From Pseudoalteromonas sp. R3 (GTDB lineage Bacteria > Pseudomonadota > Gammaproteobacteria > Enterobacterales > Alteromonadaceae), in NCBI RefSeq assembly GCF_004014715.1, contig NZ_CP034835.1, forward strand, positions 434,001 through 498,000: a DNA stretch of 64,000 nucleotides, read 5' to 3'. The position numbers were made by a program, and so were the translations under genes. Below, piece after piece: positions 32,301 through 39,494 of this stretch (positions within the stretch are counted from its first letter, which is position 1; each line of letters begins with the position of its first letter). Under the pieces are notes generated by a model, which saw only the letters and a program-made list of their open reading frames with translations, had not been told where the DNA came from and did no database searches.

Positions 32301-33508
32301 GTGAGCTAATCATCTCTGAAGTGGATGCTGCACAAGATAGCAATGTTTACTTTGTGTGGGGTTCTGGCAACGACGGCGTGAGCAAAAAGTTAGATGCCAA
32401 TATTGATGAGATCCGCGTGTGGAACTATGCGAAATCGCAAGATTCTATTGTTGCACAGCGCAATTTAAGTGCGTCATTAAATGAGTCAAGTTTGGTGTCT
32501 TATTATAGCTTCGACAATGAAGTAAACAGCGAAATTGCAGACTTAACAGGCGCAAGCACTATGACACTTGTTAACACGCCAACGTTCGAAAAACATAATA
32601 CTTATTTAACATTTGATGGTAATGGCGACTATGTAAATGTGCCCTATGAAGATCTGTCTTTAAACTTTGGTGATGAGAGCTTCACAATTAAAGCTAAGAT
32701 CTATATCGAGCCGGGCACTAAGGGAGTACATCGCCTTATTGCTGCCAAAAAAGCGTCTAACAATGATGTTCATAAAGGTTGGCAATTCTTAGTGAATCAA
32801 CATAATCGTTTGCAATTTAACTACCACACCACCAATGATGGTGCGCGATCAATAGTTTACACAGGTCATGGTACAGACCTTAAAACAGGTCGATGGTATG
32901 ACGTTGCAGCGCTTGCTAATTGGGAAAATAAAGATTTAATACTGTTTGTTGACGGTGTTAGAGTAAAGCGGATTAACTTAGGCAACCAGAAAAACATGAA
33001 CAATACATTGCCGCTTCGTATTGGTGCATACAGTTCAGGCGATACATCAACCAGTGCCTTCCAAGGACACATTGATGATGTCGCTGTTTGGACTCGTGCA
33101 TTGACTGATACTGAAGTTGCTGATTGCACTGTCGAAATGGGAGCTGGGTGTGAACAAGCGCTATTTTTATACTATGACTTCGAACAAGACAGCGCGAAGA
33201 ACTTAGCAAAAGATGAGTTTCACGGAACGATACATGGCGCGGTTGAAGTAGATAACAGCCTTGATATTAAGTTTACAACGACTGAGTATGCTACTTTTTC
33301 TGGCAAGCTGCCAGGCGGTACTGGAGTCACATTCGGATTAGCAGATGCGCCTGCCTTCGGCGACGTAGCCATCGGCGAATACTCAGGTGAATTTATTTAT
33401 ACACCAAATGGCAGTGCAAATGGTGCAAGCGACTCATTTAGTTATTACATTTACAGTAGTGATAACGGTCAAAGCCAGAAGCAGATTGTTACCGTTGATT
33501 TTGAATAA
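26333..33508 (+). CDS. Giant secreted multidomain protein (cadherin, FG-GAP propeller, RTX-like, LamG)
   Basis: This 2391-residue protein has an N-terminal signal peptide ending near SFA-QTT. Two segments (about 78-110 and 288-325) resemble H-type lectin repeats. A cadherin-like domain (about 341-436) is followed by seven FG-GAP blades (about 452-942) with calcium loops such as DVNGDGFDD, enough for an integrin-type propeller. RTX-like repeats follow (963-1055, GNDTITGTASADN), then a second cadherin-like domain (1123-1222), an unrecognised stretch (1225-1770), an Ig-like domain (1771-1870), two LamG-type domains (1884-2045, 2092-2275) and a cadherin-like tail. There is no GlyGly-CTERM, LPXTG or other anchor. 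A calcium-dependent surface or matrix adhesin is the likeliest role; the ligand is unknown. Codon use is more AT-rich than in its neighbours. Confidence 0.85.
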   Translation: MNTIMRNKLYLALLTVGTSFPSFAQTTLAPLTIEVDENTKTNTTIGTVRFLDGVSDKTVRLEVGTTDIKNWITNGEAFEPISFASTFTQAPIVFGQIQSNSDYQVEYEVSTYSYSGVTSKNNNRLLMRHRLDNVTALGFEAVLESELDKKGTSVIQSFLDTGEGETLGWIAFAEPISAFWNDKPIDVSSTGTSVTHNTYGHAFSVPMTDTPNILTSLSTYNGTSQSGVAVDELSANKVKVHIDNLDDASHAAENVNVFALQGTGLLFTETMAVVGETGVITVDDTDIENPFSITFSKAYNNPVVFVQAVGKDKEIFDAAVRLNFVAPMMLEGYLHADNENLLPNRFGEFELHYQIFEAGRWDIPLEHYTYSIVSGNDAGVFSVDPVKGEIKVADQTQLDYELGNNQYSLTVRVTDGAGNQYDTLVTINVNDINDSLNYNAQSIDGLDAADWTGWAVAPAGDVNGDGFDDIIVGVPQMDWRDDEGNILIEDIGAAYVLFSDATGTFPTLTEVQDGNRGFGILGAEAGDNAGFAVAGGVDINGDGLSDVVVGAPYAGTNGDNSGSTYVVFGKDDTTHVALQFLNDGSSDKGFAIHGAYTQDYSGGSLVVGDVNGDGLGDIVIGETVTRFLAGTGSFALRNLLEDGAADPNLAYVVYGKKDKNVVQLVNVATDYNTQGFAITRPNRKLFSDWHYGAQVLPTGDFNSDGLTDFIVSNGLYVDTAGTSYVVYGRIGGEAIKYNNIYKDEHGIKITPEGSGNYGFDFGDATLDALPSFTTSHVGDVNADGVDDIALLLTDTGCCSGINHPRAYILFGGVDVADEINLADIANGNGGFVIHNDASNIDHSDLQVILGSIGGAGDLNGDGFDDIIIGDPFAEDNKGRVYAVYGRAGTEPVYLSEIIETQQGFYSEGNGGEQLGQFIASAGDINGDGIKDIQFGTPSANKNNLNNTGAVYVLNGDGRLVTLWGTDGNDTITGTASADNIATGTGDDVIRTNGGTDAVYAGPGEDTIYISDNTFTRIDGGGNSDTLIFDGSGINLDLVTQASRVRNVEVFDIRGSGANSITLNKSVSSNSNLRILGDNDDYVGAANNQWVDSETTQVIDNVTYKVFTSGSATMLVQDGLTVTVNNAPTIEDQTFTVSEIAASGTGIGILAADANDVGDFVTFQILSGNEDGDLLLDAQTGVLSINPTISRLDFENTATYTLQVIVYDQYNTTDTAQVTVDVLDMDSMEITLEGDVSGEGSYWGENTVLDLLGMSAPEWASTETKHTWTVPEENLPDDPAIIRIESHGKIHYVGGMNLFGGWVEADIPLEMDLRFPDEIAAGQPVNLATKFTVGENANFMASSPGVQISAELIFEDYLIKYESALFEKLNGQTKIDYASYEKIVGSESFGVYGENCANALNRADCYELEDGVEVYDLTRDLTDEEITSLTESYFYELSVAVATENAKARSDDISFGTSVVNGVEVIDAVYAHIGLTDGVEIISTDVSDPTATIISYIPANVSDENIALFIKNLTRDSLAELSSNVRKAIEKAIDLDVDKLRFLAGHDLKDWVSEEIYWGSNWTKWHAAAGMEAMEGTSEQCVDDYFAPAGDDLYRRYKFSTLDTFLSAALDLKQDFELNIESSAILVLEDGTEIYFDPEQDITFTPELTHDVNNDGMIDATLTVNAASNFVNNSKMSAFFRMPFKLLEFEYNVQEAVCTADNIYTKGNQGLMFEKGSYGPLYDSEKVVTAGDTDFGGPTEITIAQNSFTTQLSFDLCSNSAACGEPVLSYGNNAPVASDVTVAGEFIGKSTLTASYTYTDNESDIEEATNYQWYRSATGSNGDAQVIAGGLSQSYTLSLEDIDSYVAFCVTPHDGTLFGAPECSEWTYVESPFHQDMSILGGFGQSIVLNGTDQSMIQTMDSGFNPNSSYTIEAWVKVNSLNPDDNSNLFTFSEDANSSKAAVRIFSDGRLRVKATNTTFKSTETITVGQWQHYAVSYDQPTQQLSVYLDGELIISEVDAAQDSNVYFVWGSGNDGVSKKLDANIDEIRVWNYAKSQDSIVAQRNLSASLNESSLVSYYSFDNEVNSEIADLTGASTMTLVNTPTFEKHNTYLTFDGNGDYVNVPYEDLSLNFGDESFTIKAKIYIEPGTKGVHRLIAAKKASNNDVHKGWQFLVNQHNRLQFNYHTTNDGARSIVYTGHGTDLKTGRWYDVAALANWENKDLILFVDGVRVKRINLGNQKNMNNTLPLRIGAYSSGDTSTSAFQGHIDDVAVWTRALTDTEVADCTVEMGAGCEQALFLYYDFEQDSAKNLAKDEFHGTIHGAVEVDNSLDIKFTTTEYATFSGKLPGGTGVTFGLADAPAFGDVAIGEYSGEFIYTPNGSANGASDSFSYYIYSSDNGQSQKQIVTVDFE

Positions 33509-33532
33509 GCTCAATAGCGTATAAAAAGTTTG

Positions 33533-33566
33533 AAGCCGCGATAGCAAAAAGTGTCGCGGCTTTTTT
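33533..33566 (+). terminator. Intrinsic terminator of the giant adhesin-like gene
   Basis: A 9-bp stem AAGCCGCGA/TCGCGGCTT with a 12-base loop runs into a T-tract 24 bases after the stop. Confidence 0.9.
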
Positions 33567-33775
33567 GTTTCGATAATATTTATGAGACCGTTACGCGAAA
33601 GGCTATGATTTACTAGGGTCGTTGGTAGGGGTATTTTTGTACACAATGCGTGCAAAAGTACAGGGGGCAATCGAATGGTGCATGCTGGCTTTTACCGCTA
33701 TGTACATGCCCGATATCGAGGCCATTTTTTGTGATGGCTATTGAAAAACCACCTTGCCGACTATATCTTCACCAC

Positions 33776-34300
33776 ATGAGTTATGAGACATTTGCCAAAG
33801 TGCTGCGGTGTTTAGTGCCGTTTTTGCTGTTATGTACGCTACTGAATATGGGTAGTCGTGATGCCGTGGCCGCTGATTGGCAAACTCAACCCGTTTCTGT
33901 GGTTGTGTTGTCACAGGCAGAGAGTGCCGAGCCACACACAGCGCCCGACGCTAATGATCTCTGGCATAAAGCCACCGACACTGCACTGATAAAGCATTTG
34001 CCTGCACCCGGTACTGAGGTGTCGCATTCACAACCGGCAAGCTATCCCGCGCAACTGCCGTCACAGAACCGTTTAACGCATCCCAGTTACTTTCTGCATC
34101 CGGACCAGCAGCCGGATTATGATCTACTCTATGTCTTTGCTGACCCCGACTTGTATCGGGTGAGCCAGCAATATATTCATCAACCTTTGACACGACCCTG
34201 GCATCAATGTGCGACTCGTGCTCGCACGGGGCTGATCAATGACTGTCAGCCCGCAAACTTAACCTATCGAGCAAGACTGACTTATCAGCTGAACGCCTGA
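33776..34300 (+). CDS. Uncharacterised exported protein upstream of secD2
   Basis: The 174-residue product has a hydrophobic N-terminal segment (about 9-25, VLRCLVPFLLLCTLL) and a probable signal cleavage near AVA-ADW. The remainder is polar and proline-rich, with two cysteines near the C-terminus (QCATRAR and NDCQPAN) that could form a disulfide. I recognise no family. The frame is open back to a GTG at 33650, but those residues do not look like a natural N-terminus; an ATG at 33734 is another option. It precedes the second secD-secF pair by about 110 bases with a hairpin between, so it may or may not share their transcript. Confidence 0.55.
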   Translation: MSYETFAKVLRCLVPFLLLCTLLNMGSRDAVAADWQTQPVSVVVLSQAESAEPHTAPDANDLWHKATDTALIKHLPAPGTEVSHSQPASYPAQLPSQNRLTHPSYFLHPDQQPDYDLLYVFADPDLYRVSQQYIHQPLTRPWHQCATRARTGLINDCQPANLTYRARLTYQLNA

Positions 34301-34314
34301 TCTCACCACACAAA

Positions 34315-34335
34315 CCGACCGCAAGGTTCGGTCGG
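34315..34335. repeat. Inverted repeat before secD2
   Basis: CCGACCG and CGGTCGG form a perfect 7-bp stem around CAAGGTT, 15 bases after the preceding stop. No T-tract follows, so it is either a weak terminator or an attenuator-like hairpin. Confidence 0.5.
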
Positions 34336-34414
34336 ATTACAACACGTTTTATCAGGTAAATAGCAAAAGTGTGAGCGGCCAAATGAGGCGGCTCACCGTT
34401 AAGTGAGTCAAATT

Positions 34415-36229
34415 ATGAATAGAAGAACGAACGCAGCGGATACGGCCTGGCCGGCGCGGTTCAAACGGCTGTTGGTGGTGGCGGTGATCCTTGTATTGGG
34501 TCTGTGTGCCATGCCCAATTTATATCAAAACAAAACCCAACTCAGTATCAGTGCGCTGCCACAAGCGCAGACCTTGCCCAGTCCCGACACGCTTGTGCAA
34601 TTGCTACAAAGCCACGGCTTTAACGTTGCACAGATAGGTTCGGGTGAGCCAACGTTGGTGACGTTGACGTCACAGACTGCCTCCGCTGCAGCGCAAGAGG
34701 TACTGGCCGAGGCGTTGCGGGATCAGGCGTCTGTAAAAGTGGTTGAACAAGCCACTGCGCCGTATTGGTTGCAACGGCTGGGGTTATCACCCATTAAGCT
34801 GGGCCTGGATTTAAATGGTGGGGTGCTGTTCGTGTTGAAAGTCGATACCGACAAAGCACTGGAAAAGCGCATGGAAAATATTGCGCTGGAGGCTAAGTCT
34901 CAGCGCATCCGCGATAAATTAAAAGGCGTGCGTATTGAACGCAGTTCGGTTGCAGGTCTTGAGTTGGTGGCGCTCCCTCAGGGGGCGGCGGCATTGCAGC
35001 AGTTACAGACGGCATTGCTGGCCCAGTTTCAACACCTGAGCGTCCAGACACATAAACACGGTCATTTATTGCGGGCAACACTCAGCTACGATGAGGCTGG
35101 CAAAGCAGCATTTGAAAAACAAACCATGACCCAGGCGCTGACGACGCTGCGCTCTCGGATTGAAGAGCTGGGTATTACTGAAGCAGTCACACAGCGTCAG
35201 GGCGCGAATTATATTCGCATTGAATTGCCGGGAGTGCAGGACCCGGCGGCGGCAAAGCGGATCATCGGTGCCACGGCACAGCTGTCTTTTCACGCCTTGC
35301 AGGAATTCGGTGGCAAGCGCGTTAAAGCTGAACACGGCATGGTGGGGTTAGATCCACGAGCCATCTTTACCGGGGCCGATATCGACTCGGCGCAGGCTGG
35401 CCGGGACGAATATGGAAAACCTCTGGTGCAGTTATTTTTATCATCCCGGGGGGGCGATAAAATGCTGCGTTTTTCCCGCACTCATGTGGGTCAGCCTATG
35501 GCGACCATGTACAGTGAGTACATTGCCGACAGCCGGGGAGAGATCCGCGAAAGCAGTCAGGTGATCTCCGTGGCTACCATCCAGCAGGTACTGGGACAGC
35601 GCTTCAGTATAACCAATTTAGGGTCGTGGCAAAAAGCGCAGGATCTGGCACTGTTACTGCGGGCAGGCTCCTTAGACGCGCCCTTGACCATAGTAACCGA
35701 GCGCACCATAGGACCGAGTTTGGGTGAGCAGAACATCAGCAGCGGCTTTGCGGCACTGGCACTGGGCCTGTCACTGACGATGGGTTTTATGCTGCTGTGG
35801 TATCGCAAACTGGGCGTTATTGCCTGCGTGGCGCTGGTGGCAAATCTGGTGTGTTTAGTCGGTCTGATGTCTTTGTTACCCGGCATAGTGCTAACCTTGC
35901 CGGGGATTGCAGGTCTGGTCCTGACGATAGGTATGGCGGTCGATACCAATGTGATTATCTTTGAGCGGGTCAAAGAAGAAAAGCGCCAGGGAAGCAGCAT
36001 GCGCTCGGCACTGCAACGCGGTTACAAGCAGGCGCAAAGTAGCATCATAGATGCCAATCTGACCACCATGATTACTGCATTGGTATTAATGTCCATTGGC
36101 TATGGCCCGGTTAAGGGGTTTGCCATCACCCTGGCACTGGGGATTATGACCAGTATGTTCTGCGGTGTGGTGGTCTCCGGGCAACTGTCTCAGTGGTTCT
36201 ATCGGACCAAGCCGGTAAAAGGAGCCTGA
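34415..36229 (+). CDS. secD: Paralogous protein translocase subunit SecD
   Basis: The 604-residue protein has an N-terminal membrane helix, a large periplasmic P1 domain beginning with LGLDLNGGVLFVLKVD, and five C-terminal membrane helices carrying GMAVDTNVIIFERVKEE, whose aspartate is the proton- or sodium-pathway residue of SecD. SecDF uses ion motive force to pull exported proteins out of SecYEG. A GTG at 34403 is an alternative start; the AAGTGAG site better suits the ATG at 34415. There is no yajC or tgt before it, so this is probably a second copy rather than the housekeeping locus. secF follows 1 base later. Confidence 0.9.
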   Translation: MNRRTNAADTAWPARFKRLLVVAVILVLGLCAMPNLYQNKTQLSISALPQAQTLPSPDTLVQLLQSHGFNVAQIGSGEPTLVTLTSQTASAAAQEVLAEALRDQASVKVVEQATAPYWLQRLGLSPIKLGLDLNGGVLFVLKVDTDKALEKRMENIALEAKSQRIRDKLKGVRIERSSVAGLELVALPQGAAALQQLQTALLAQFQHLSVQTHKHGHLLRATLSYDEAGKAAFEKQTMTQALTTLRSRIEELGITEAVTQRQGANYIRIELPGVQDPAAAKRIIGATAQLSFHALQEFGGKRVKAEHGMVGLDPRAIFTGADIDSAQAGRDEYGKPLVQLFLSSRGGDKMLRFSRTHVGQPMATMYSEYIADSRGEIRESSQVISVATIQQVLGQRFSITNLGSWQKAQDLALLLRAGSLDAPLTIVTERTIGPSLGEQNISSGFAALALGLSLTMGFMLLWYRKLGVIACVALVANLVCLVGLMSLLPGIVLTLPGIAGLVLTIGMAVDTNVIIFERVKEEKRQGSSMRSALQRGYKQAQSSIIDANLTTMITALVLMSIGYGPVKGFAITLALGIMTSMFCGVVVSGQLSQWFYRTKPVKGA

Positions 36230-36230
36230 T

Positions 36231-37133
36231 ATGCGCGATCTATGGCAAACACTTCGAACCTCAGGCTTACTGCTGAGTCTGATTGCGATGATACTCAGTG
36301 CTGTACTCATCAACCAGCATGGACTTGAGCTCGGACAGGATTTTACTGGTGGCTATGTCAGTGAGTTCCAGCTCACTCAGGATATCTCCATCCGTGAGTT
36401 ACGCCACCAGCTGACTCCTTATGTTTCCGGGGAGTTTCGATTATCTGAGCAAGGGGCGCTTCACTGGCAATTATTTCAGCCACCGTACAATAACAGCCCG
36501 ACACCGCTCGGCTGGCACACTCAGTTACCCGACGAACTGGGGATGGAAATCCTCGACAGCCGCTATGTGGGTGCGCAGATTGGTGCTGAGCTCATCGAGC
36601 AGGGCGGGCTGGCTTTGCTCGTTAGCCTGTTGGCAGTGGGCCTGTATCTGGTAATACGATTTGAATGGCGACTGGCTGTATCGGCAAGTCTGGCCCTGCT
36701 ACATGACGTGCTTATCACTCTGGGCTTTTTCGCTGCGACCGGAATGGAATTTGACCTGACGGTATTGGCTGCCTTGCTGGCCATCATTGGTTACTCATTG
36801 AATGATTCGATTGTCATAGGTGACAAAGTCCGTGAGTTGGTGCGCGCCCGTCCGGATAGCTCCGTGAGCAACACCATTAATGCGGCGTTGGGCAGCACTG
36901 TGGGCAGAACAGCCATTACCTCGCTGACGACACTGACAACCATAGCTTCACTTTGGTGGCTCGGTGGGGTCAGTTTACAGGGGTTTGCGAGTGCTTTATT
37001 CATTGGGGTTGCTGTAGGGACCTGGTCTTCCATTTTTGTCAGCGTAACGTTACCGCAGTGGCTGGGCCTGAGCCACAGTAACTATCAGCGTTCGCTGAGC
37101 GAACAGGAACAGCGACAGCTGGCAGAGCCTTAA
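36231..37133 (+). CDS. secF: Paralogous protein translocase subunit SecF
   Basis: The 300-residue membrane protein has six predicted helices with the SecF motifs LGQDFTGGYVSEFQ, IIGYSLNDSIVIGDKVRE and GRTAITSLTTLTTIASL, then a short cytoplasmic tail. It pairs with the SecD encoded 1 base upstream. In Vibrio, duplicated SecDF pairs differ in coupling ion (Na+ or H+); which ion is used here cannot be read from the sequence. Confidence 0.9.
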   Translation: MRDLWQTLRTSGLLLSLIAMILSAVLINQHGLELGQDFTGGYVSEFQLTQDISIRELRHQLTPYVSGEFRLSEQGALHWQLFQPPYNNSPTPLGWHTQLPDELGMEILDSRYVGAQIGAELIEQGGLALLVSLLAVGLYLVIRFEWRLAVSASLALLHDVLITLGFFAATGMEFDLTVLAALLAIIGYSLNDSIVIGDKVRELVRARPDSSVSNTINAALGSTVGRTAITSLTTLTTIASLWWLGGVSLQGFASALFIGVAVGTWSSIFVSVTLPQWLGLSHSNYQRSLSEQEQRQLAEP

Positions 37134-37147
37134 AAAGCGCGTTGTTT

Positions 37148-37174
37148 AAAGGGCAGGTGATGGACTGCCCTTTT
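37148..37174. terminator. Bidirectional intrinsic terminator after secF2
   Basis: AAAGGGCAG pairs with CTGCCCTTT around an 8-base loop and is followed by T residues. It lies between the convergent secF2 and the CadC-like gene and can serve both. Confidence 0.85.
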
Positions 37175-37184
37175 GAGTTGTAGT

Positions 37185-39299
37185 TTAGTCCGCCAGCAGC
37201 AACTCGACCACTTCTTTGCGGGATGTGAGCTGTTTGATCAACAAGATCTGCTTGTCGTTGACGGCTGAAATACGGACAATCTCATTTTCCACTGTGGTTA
37301 AGATCTCTAAATCACCGCTGTGCAGATCGTATGACCACAATTGTGCGTTTTCATTGATCCCATAAAGAGTATTGCCAAAAGCGGTAAAGCGCCGCTCGCT
37401 GCCCTGATCCAAAAGAGGCTGGATCAGTTCGTCTTCAACCGGACCAGATCGCCAGAAGCGATCCATATGATCGGTGTAAATCAGGCTACCGTCAGCGGTT
37501 TTGAGTGCCCAGGTGACCTCGCGGTCGTTCAGAACTCGTATGGCTGAGTTTGTCAGGTTCAGCTCTGCAAACGTGAGCACACCATTTATTTTGAGCTGGG
37601 CAAGTGCCGTCTGAGCGCCGCTGTGCCAGTAAAACAATTGCTCTACCGGGTGCGCCAGGGTAATGGCGTGCGCTGTGCCATCCAGCGAGAACTTCACCAG
37701 CGCTTTGTCTGCGTTGGTTAAAAGCTCAGTGCCATCGGCTGACCAATGGGTTTCGTATAAAAAGGTATCCATCGGGAAGTTACTGAGCTGACGGGGCACT
37801 TGCCCATCGCTGAGCCAGATCTGCATTTGTCCGGAGCGTGCTGAGTTAAAGGCGAGCAGGTCGCCGCCCGGCTGAAATATCGCATTACTTTCTTCTTTGG
37901 TGGAGCGCTCGAGGATTGTCGCTCGCGACGTTTGCAGCGAGGCATCATCACCAAAAGGTATAGTGAGAATATCACTGTCATATTGTCCTTTGATCACCAG
38001 CATACGGTTACCACCTGGATGAAACACCGGGGAGCCCATAGGTTCGTCAACTGGCAGGGTCACCGGACTGATCTGCCCCTGATAAGTGAGGGTATATAAC
38101 TGCCGTCCGGTACTGAAGGCCAGCTGGTTTTCATAGGGCGAAAAATTGGGATAGATGGGCCTGAACCGGGCAATGGTATTTGGATAGTGAATTCGGTGAC
38201 TGGATACCTGCTCACCATCGGGCCTCAGCATATCAAGATAATAGTGTTCACCCTCACCAAGACGTACAACCGCCAGCAGGCCTTCTTTACGGGAATAATC
38301 ATAGCTGACGATGTCGCCATCACTGACCTCATACAGGGGGGCGCTGGTGTTATCTGTCATTGAGTAGCGGATCAGCTTCCAGCGTTCGTCGGTTTTTTGC
38401 AGTAGTGCAATATGTTCGCTGTCGAGCCATTGTGGCTCTCTTATCTGTGAGTTTTTACATTCCAGCACACGAGTTGGGGCTTGAGGTGTTTGCAGTGCTT
38501 TATCGAAATCCAGTGTCATCAGGTGATAACAGAACTTTTGGGTTACGGGTTGAGCACAGGTTGAGGTTTGCACGAATGCCAGCGTTTTGCCATCGGGTGA
38601 AAACTGATGCTGTCCGTTGATATCCAGATTATCCGTCAGGCGAAATTCCTGCTGGGTGTCTATACGTTTTGCCCAGATATTGTTACGACATAGTTCTGTG
38701 GAGTAACGGTGAAACACAATATATTCGCCGTCGGGTGAGTAAACCCCAGCCACTTCGCGATTGTCGGTGGCTGTCAGAGGTCGAAATTCGCTGATCGTCA
38801 GCTGTTCGCCTGAACTTGGCTCAAATAATACCGAAGCAGCAAGACCAACAATAAAGAATGCTGCCGCAAACAGGGCAAATCCGAATTGCGAGCGGGAGCG
38901 TATCTGAGCGGGGGCTGGTGCGTGGCTTGGAGGTGGTTGCGTGACCGTTTCTTGTTGTGCAGGTGTTACGCTTTGCGGCTGGGTATGCCAGCGTACTTCA
39001 CATTCCAGACTATAGCCCTGCTTAGCATGGGTCTTGATGATATGCTGCTCTTTACCATCATCACCTAATGCTTTCCTTAGCTGAGCAATACAGCGCTGCA
39101 AGGTATTTGGCGAGACAATGGTATCTTGCCAGACTTGATCCAGCAGAGTGTCCTGACTGAGTACCTGGCCCTGATGCTGAGCGAGTATGGTAAGCACTGA
39201 CAGCGCTTTGGGCGCTAAGGTTTTTACTTCTTCTTTGACGGTAATTTGGTTACGCGATAAGTCTACAAAAAACTCACCAACCCAGTATTGCTGTGTCAT
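37185..39299 (-). CDS. CadC/ToxR-like membrane regulator with PD40 beta-propeller
   Basis: The 704-residue protein begins with an OmpR/PhoB-type winged helix (about 5-100, with LAPKALSVLTILAQHQGQVL, SPNTLQRCIAQLRKALGD and IIKTHAKQGYSL). A proline-rich linker, one membrane helix (about 140-160, ALFAAAFFIVGLAASVLF) and a long periplasmic TolB-like propeller of PD40 repeats (YSPDGEYIVF, FSPDGKTLAF) follow. Such one-component regulators bind DNA from the membrane in response to periplasmic signals; the signal is unknown. The start at 39299 has an AGGGA site 6 bases away; an upstream ATG at 39338 is less likely. Its target may be its neighbours on either side. Confidence 0.88.
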   Translation of the reverse strand: MTQQYWVGEFFVDLSRNQITVKEEVKTLAPKALSVLTILAQHQGQVLSQDTLLDQVWQDTIVSPNTLQRCIAQLRKALGDDGKEQHIIKTHAKQGYSLECEVRWHTQPQSVTPAQQETVTQPPPSHAPAPAQIRSRSQFGFALFAAAFFIVGLAASVLFEPSSGEQLTISEFRPLTATDNREVAGVYSPDGEYIVFHRYSTELCRNNIWAKRIDTQQEFRLTDNLDINGQHQFSPDGKTLAFVQTSTCAQPVTQKFCYHLMTLDFDKALQTPQAPTRVLECKNSQIREPQWLDSEHIALLQKTDERWKLIRYSMTDNTSAPLYEVSDGDIVSYDYSRKEGLLAVVRLGEGEHYYLDMLRPDGEQVSSHRIHYPNTIARFRPIYPNFSPYENQLAFSTGRQLYTLTYQGQISPVTLPVDEPMGSPVFHPGGNRMLVIKGQYDSDILTIPFGDDASLQTSRATILERSTKEESNAIFQPGGDLLAFNSARSGQMQIWLSDGQVPRQLSNFPMDTFLYETHWSADGTELLTNADKALVKFSLDGTAHAITLAHPVEQLFYWHSGAQTALAQLKINGVLTFAELNLTNSAIRVLNDREVTWALKTADGSLIYTDHMDRFWRSGPVEDELIQPLLDQGSERRFTAFGNTLYGINENAQLWSYDLHSGDLEILTTVENEIVRISAVNDKQILLIKQLTSRKEVVELLLAD

Positions 39300-39390
39300 A
39301 ACATCCCTAGTGCACTTGGCGCTTTCACTGCCACTCAACCAGAGTAGCGCTACTTTGTTATTATTGTTATTGTTCGTCCGGTTCGCCCAT

Positions 39391-39411
39391 CACTTCAAAC
39401 CTTATGAAGTG
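39391..39411. promoter_or_regulatory. Inverted repeat upstream of the CadC-like gene
   Basis: CACTTCA and TGAAGTG form a perfect 7-bp inverted repeat with a 7-base spacer, 92 bases upstream of the regulator start. It is a candidate operator, perhaps for autoregulation. Confidence 0.35.
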
Positions 39412-39494
39412 TCTGGGGGTGGATAAATTAATAACAGCAGAATATAACATCGGCGTTGAATTACCAATATAATGGCTTCTGACTTTGCGAAGTG

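Noticed and set aside
33650..33775. N-terminal extension of the 174-residue exported protein
   Set aside because: The extra 42 residues contain many Cys and aromatic residues and no natural start context; the signal peptide begins at 33776.
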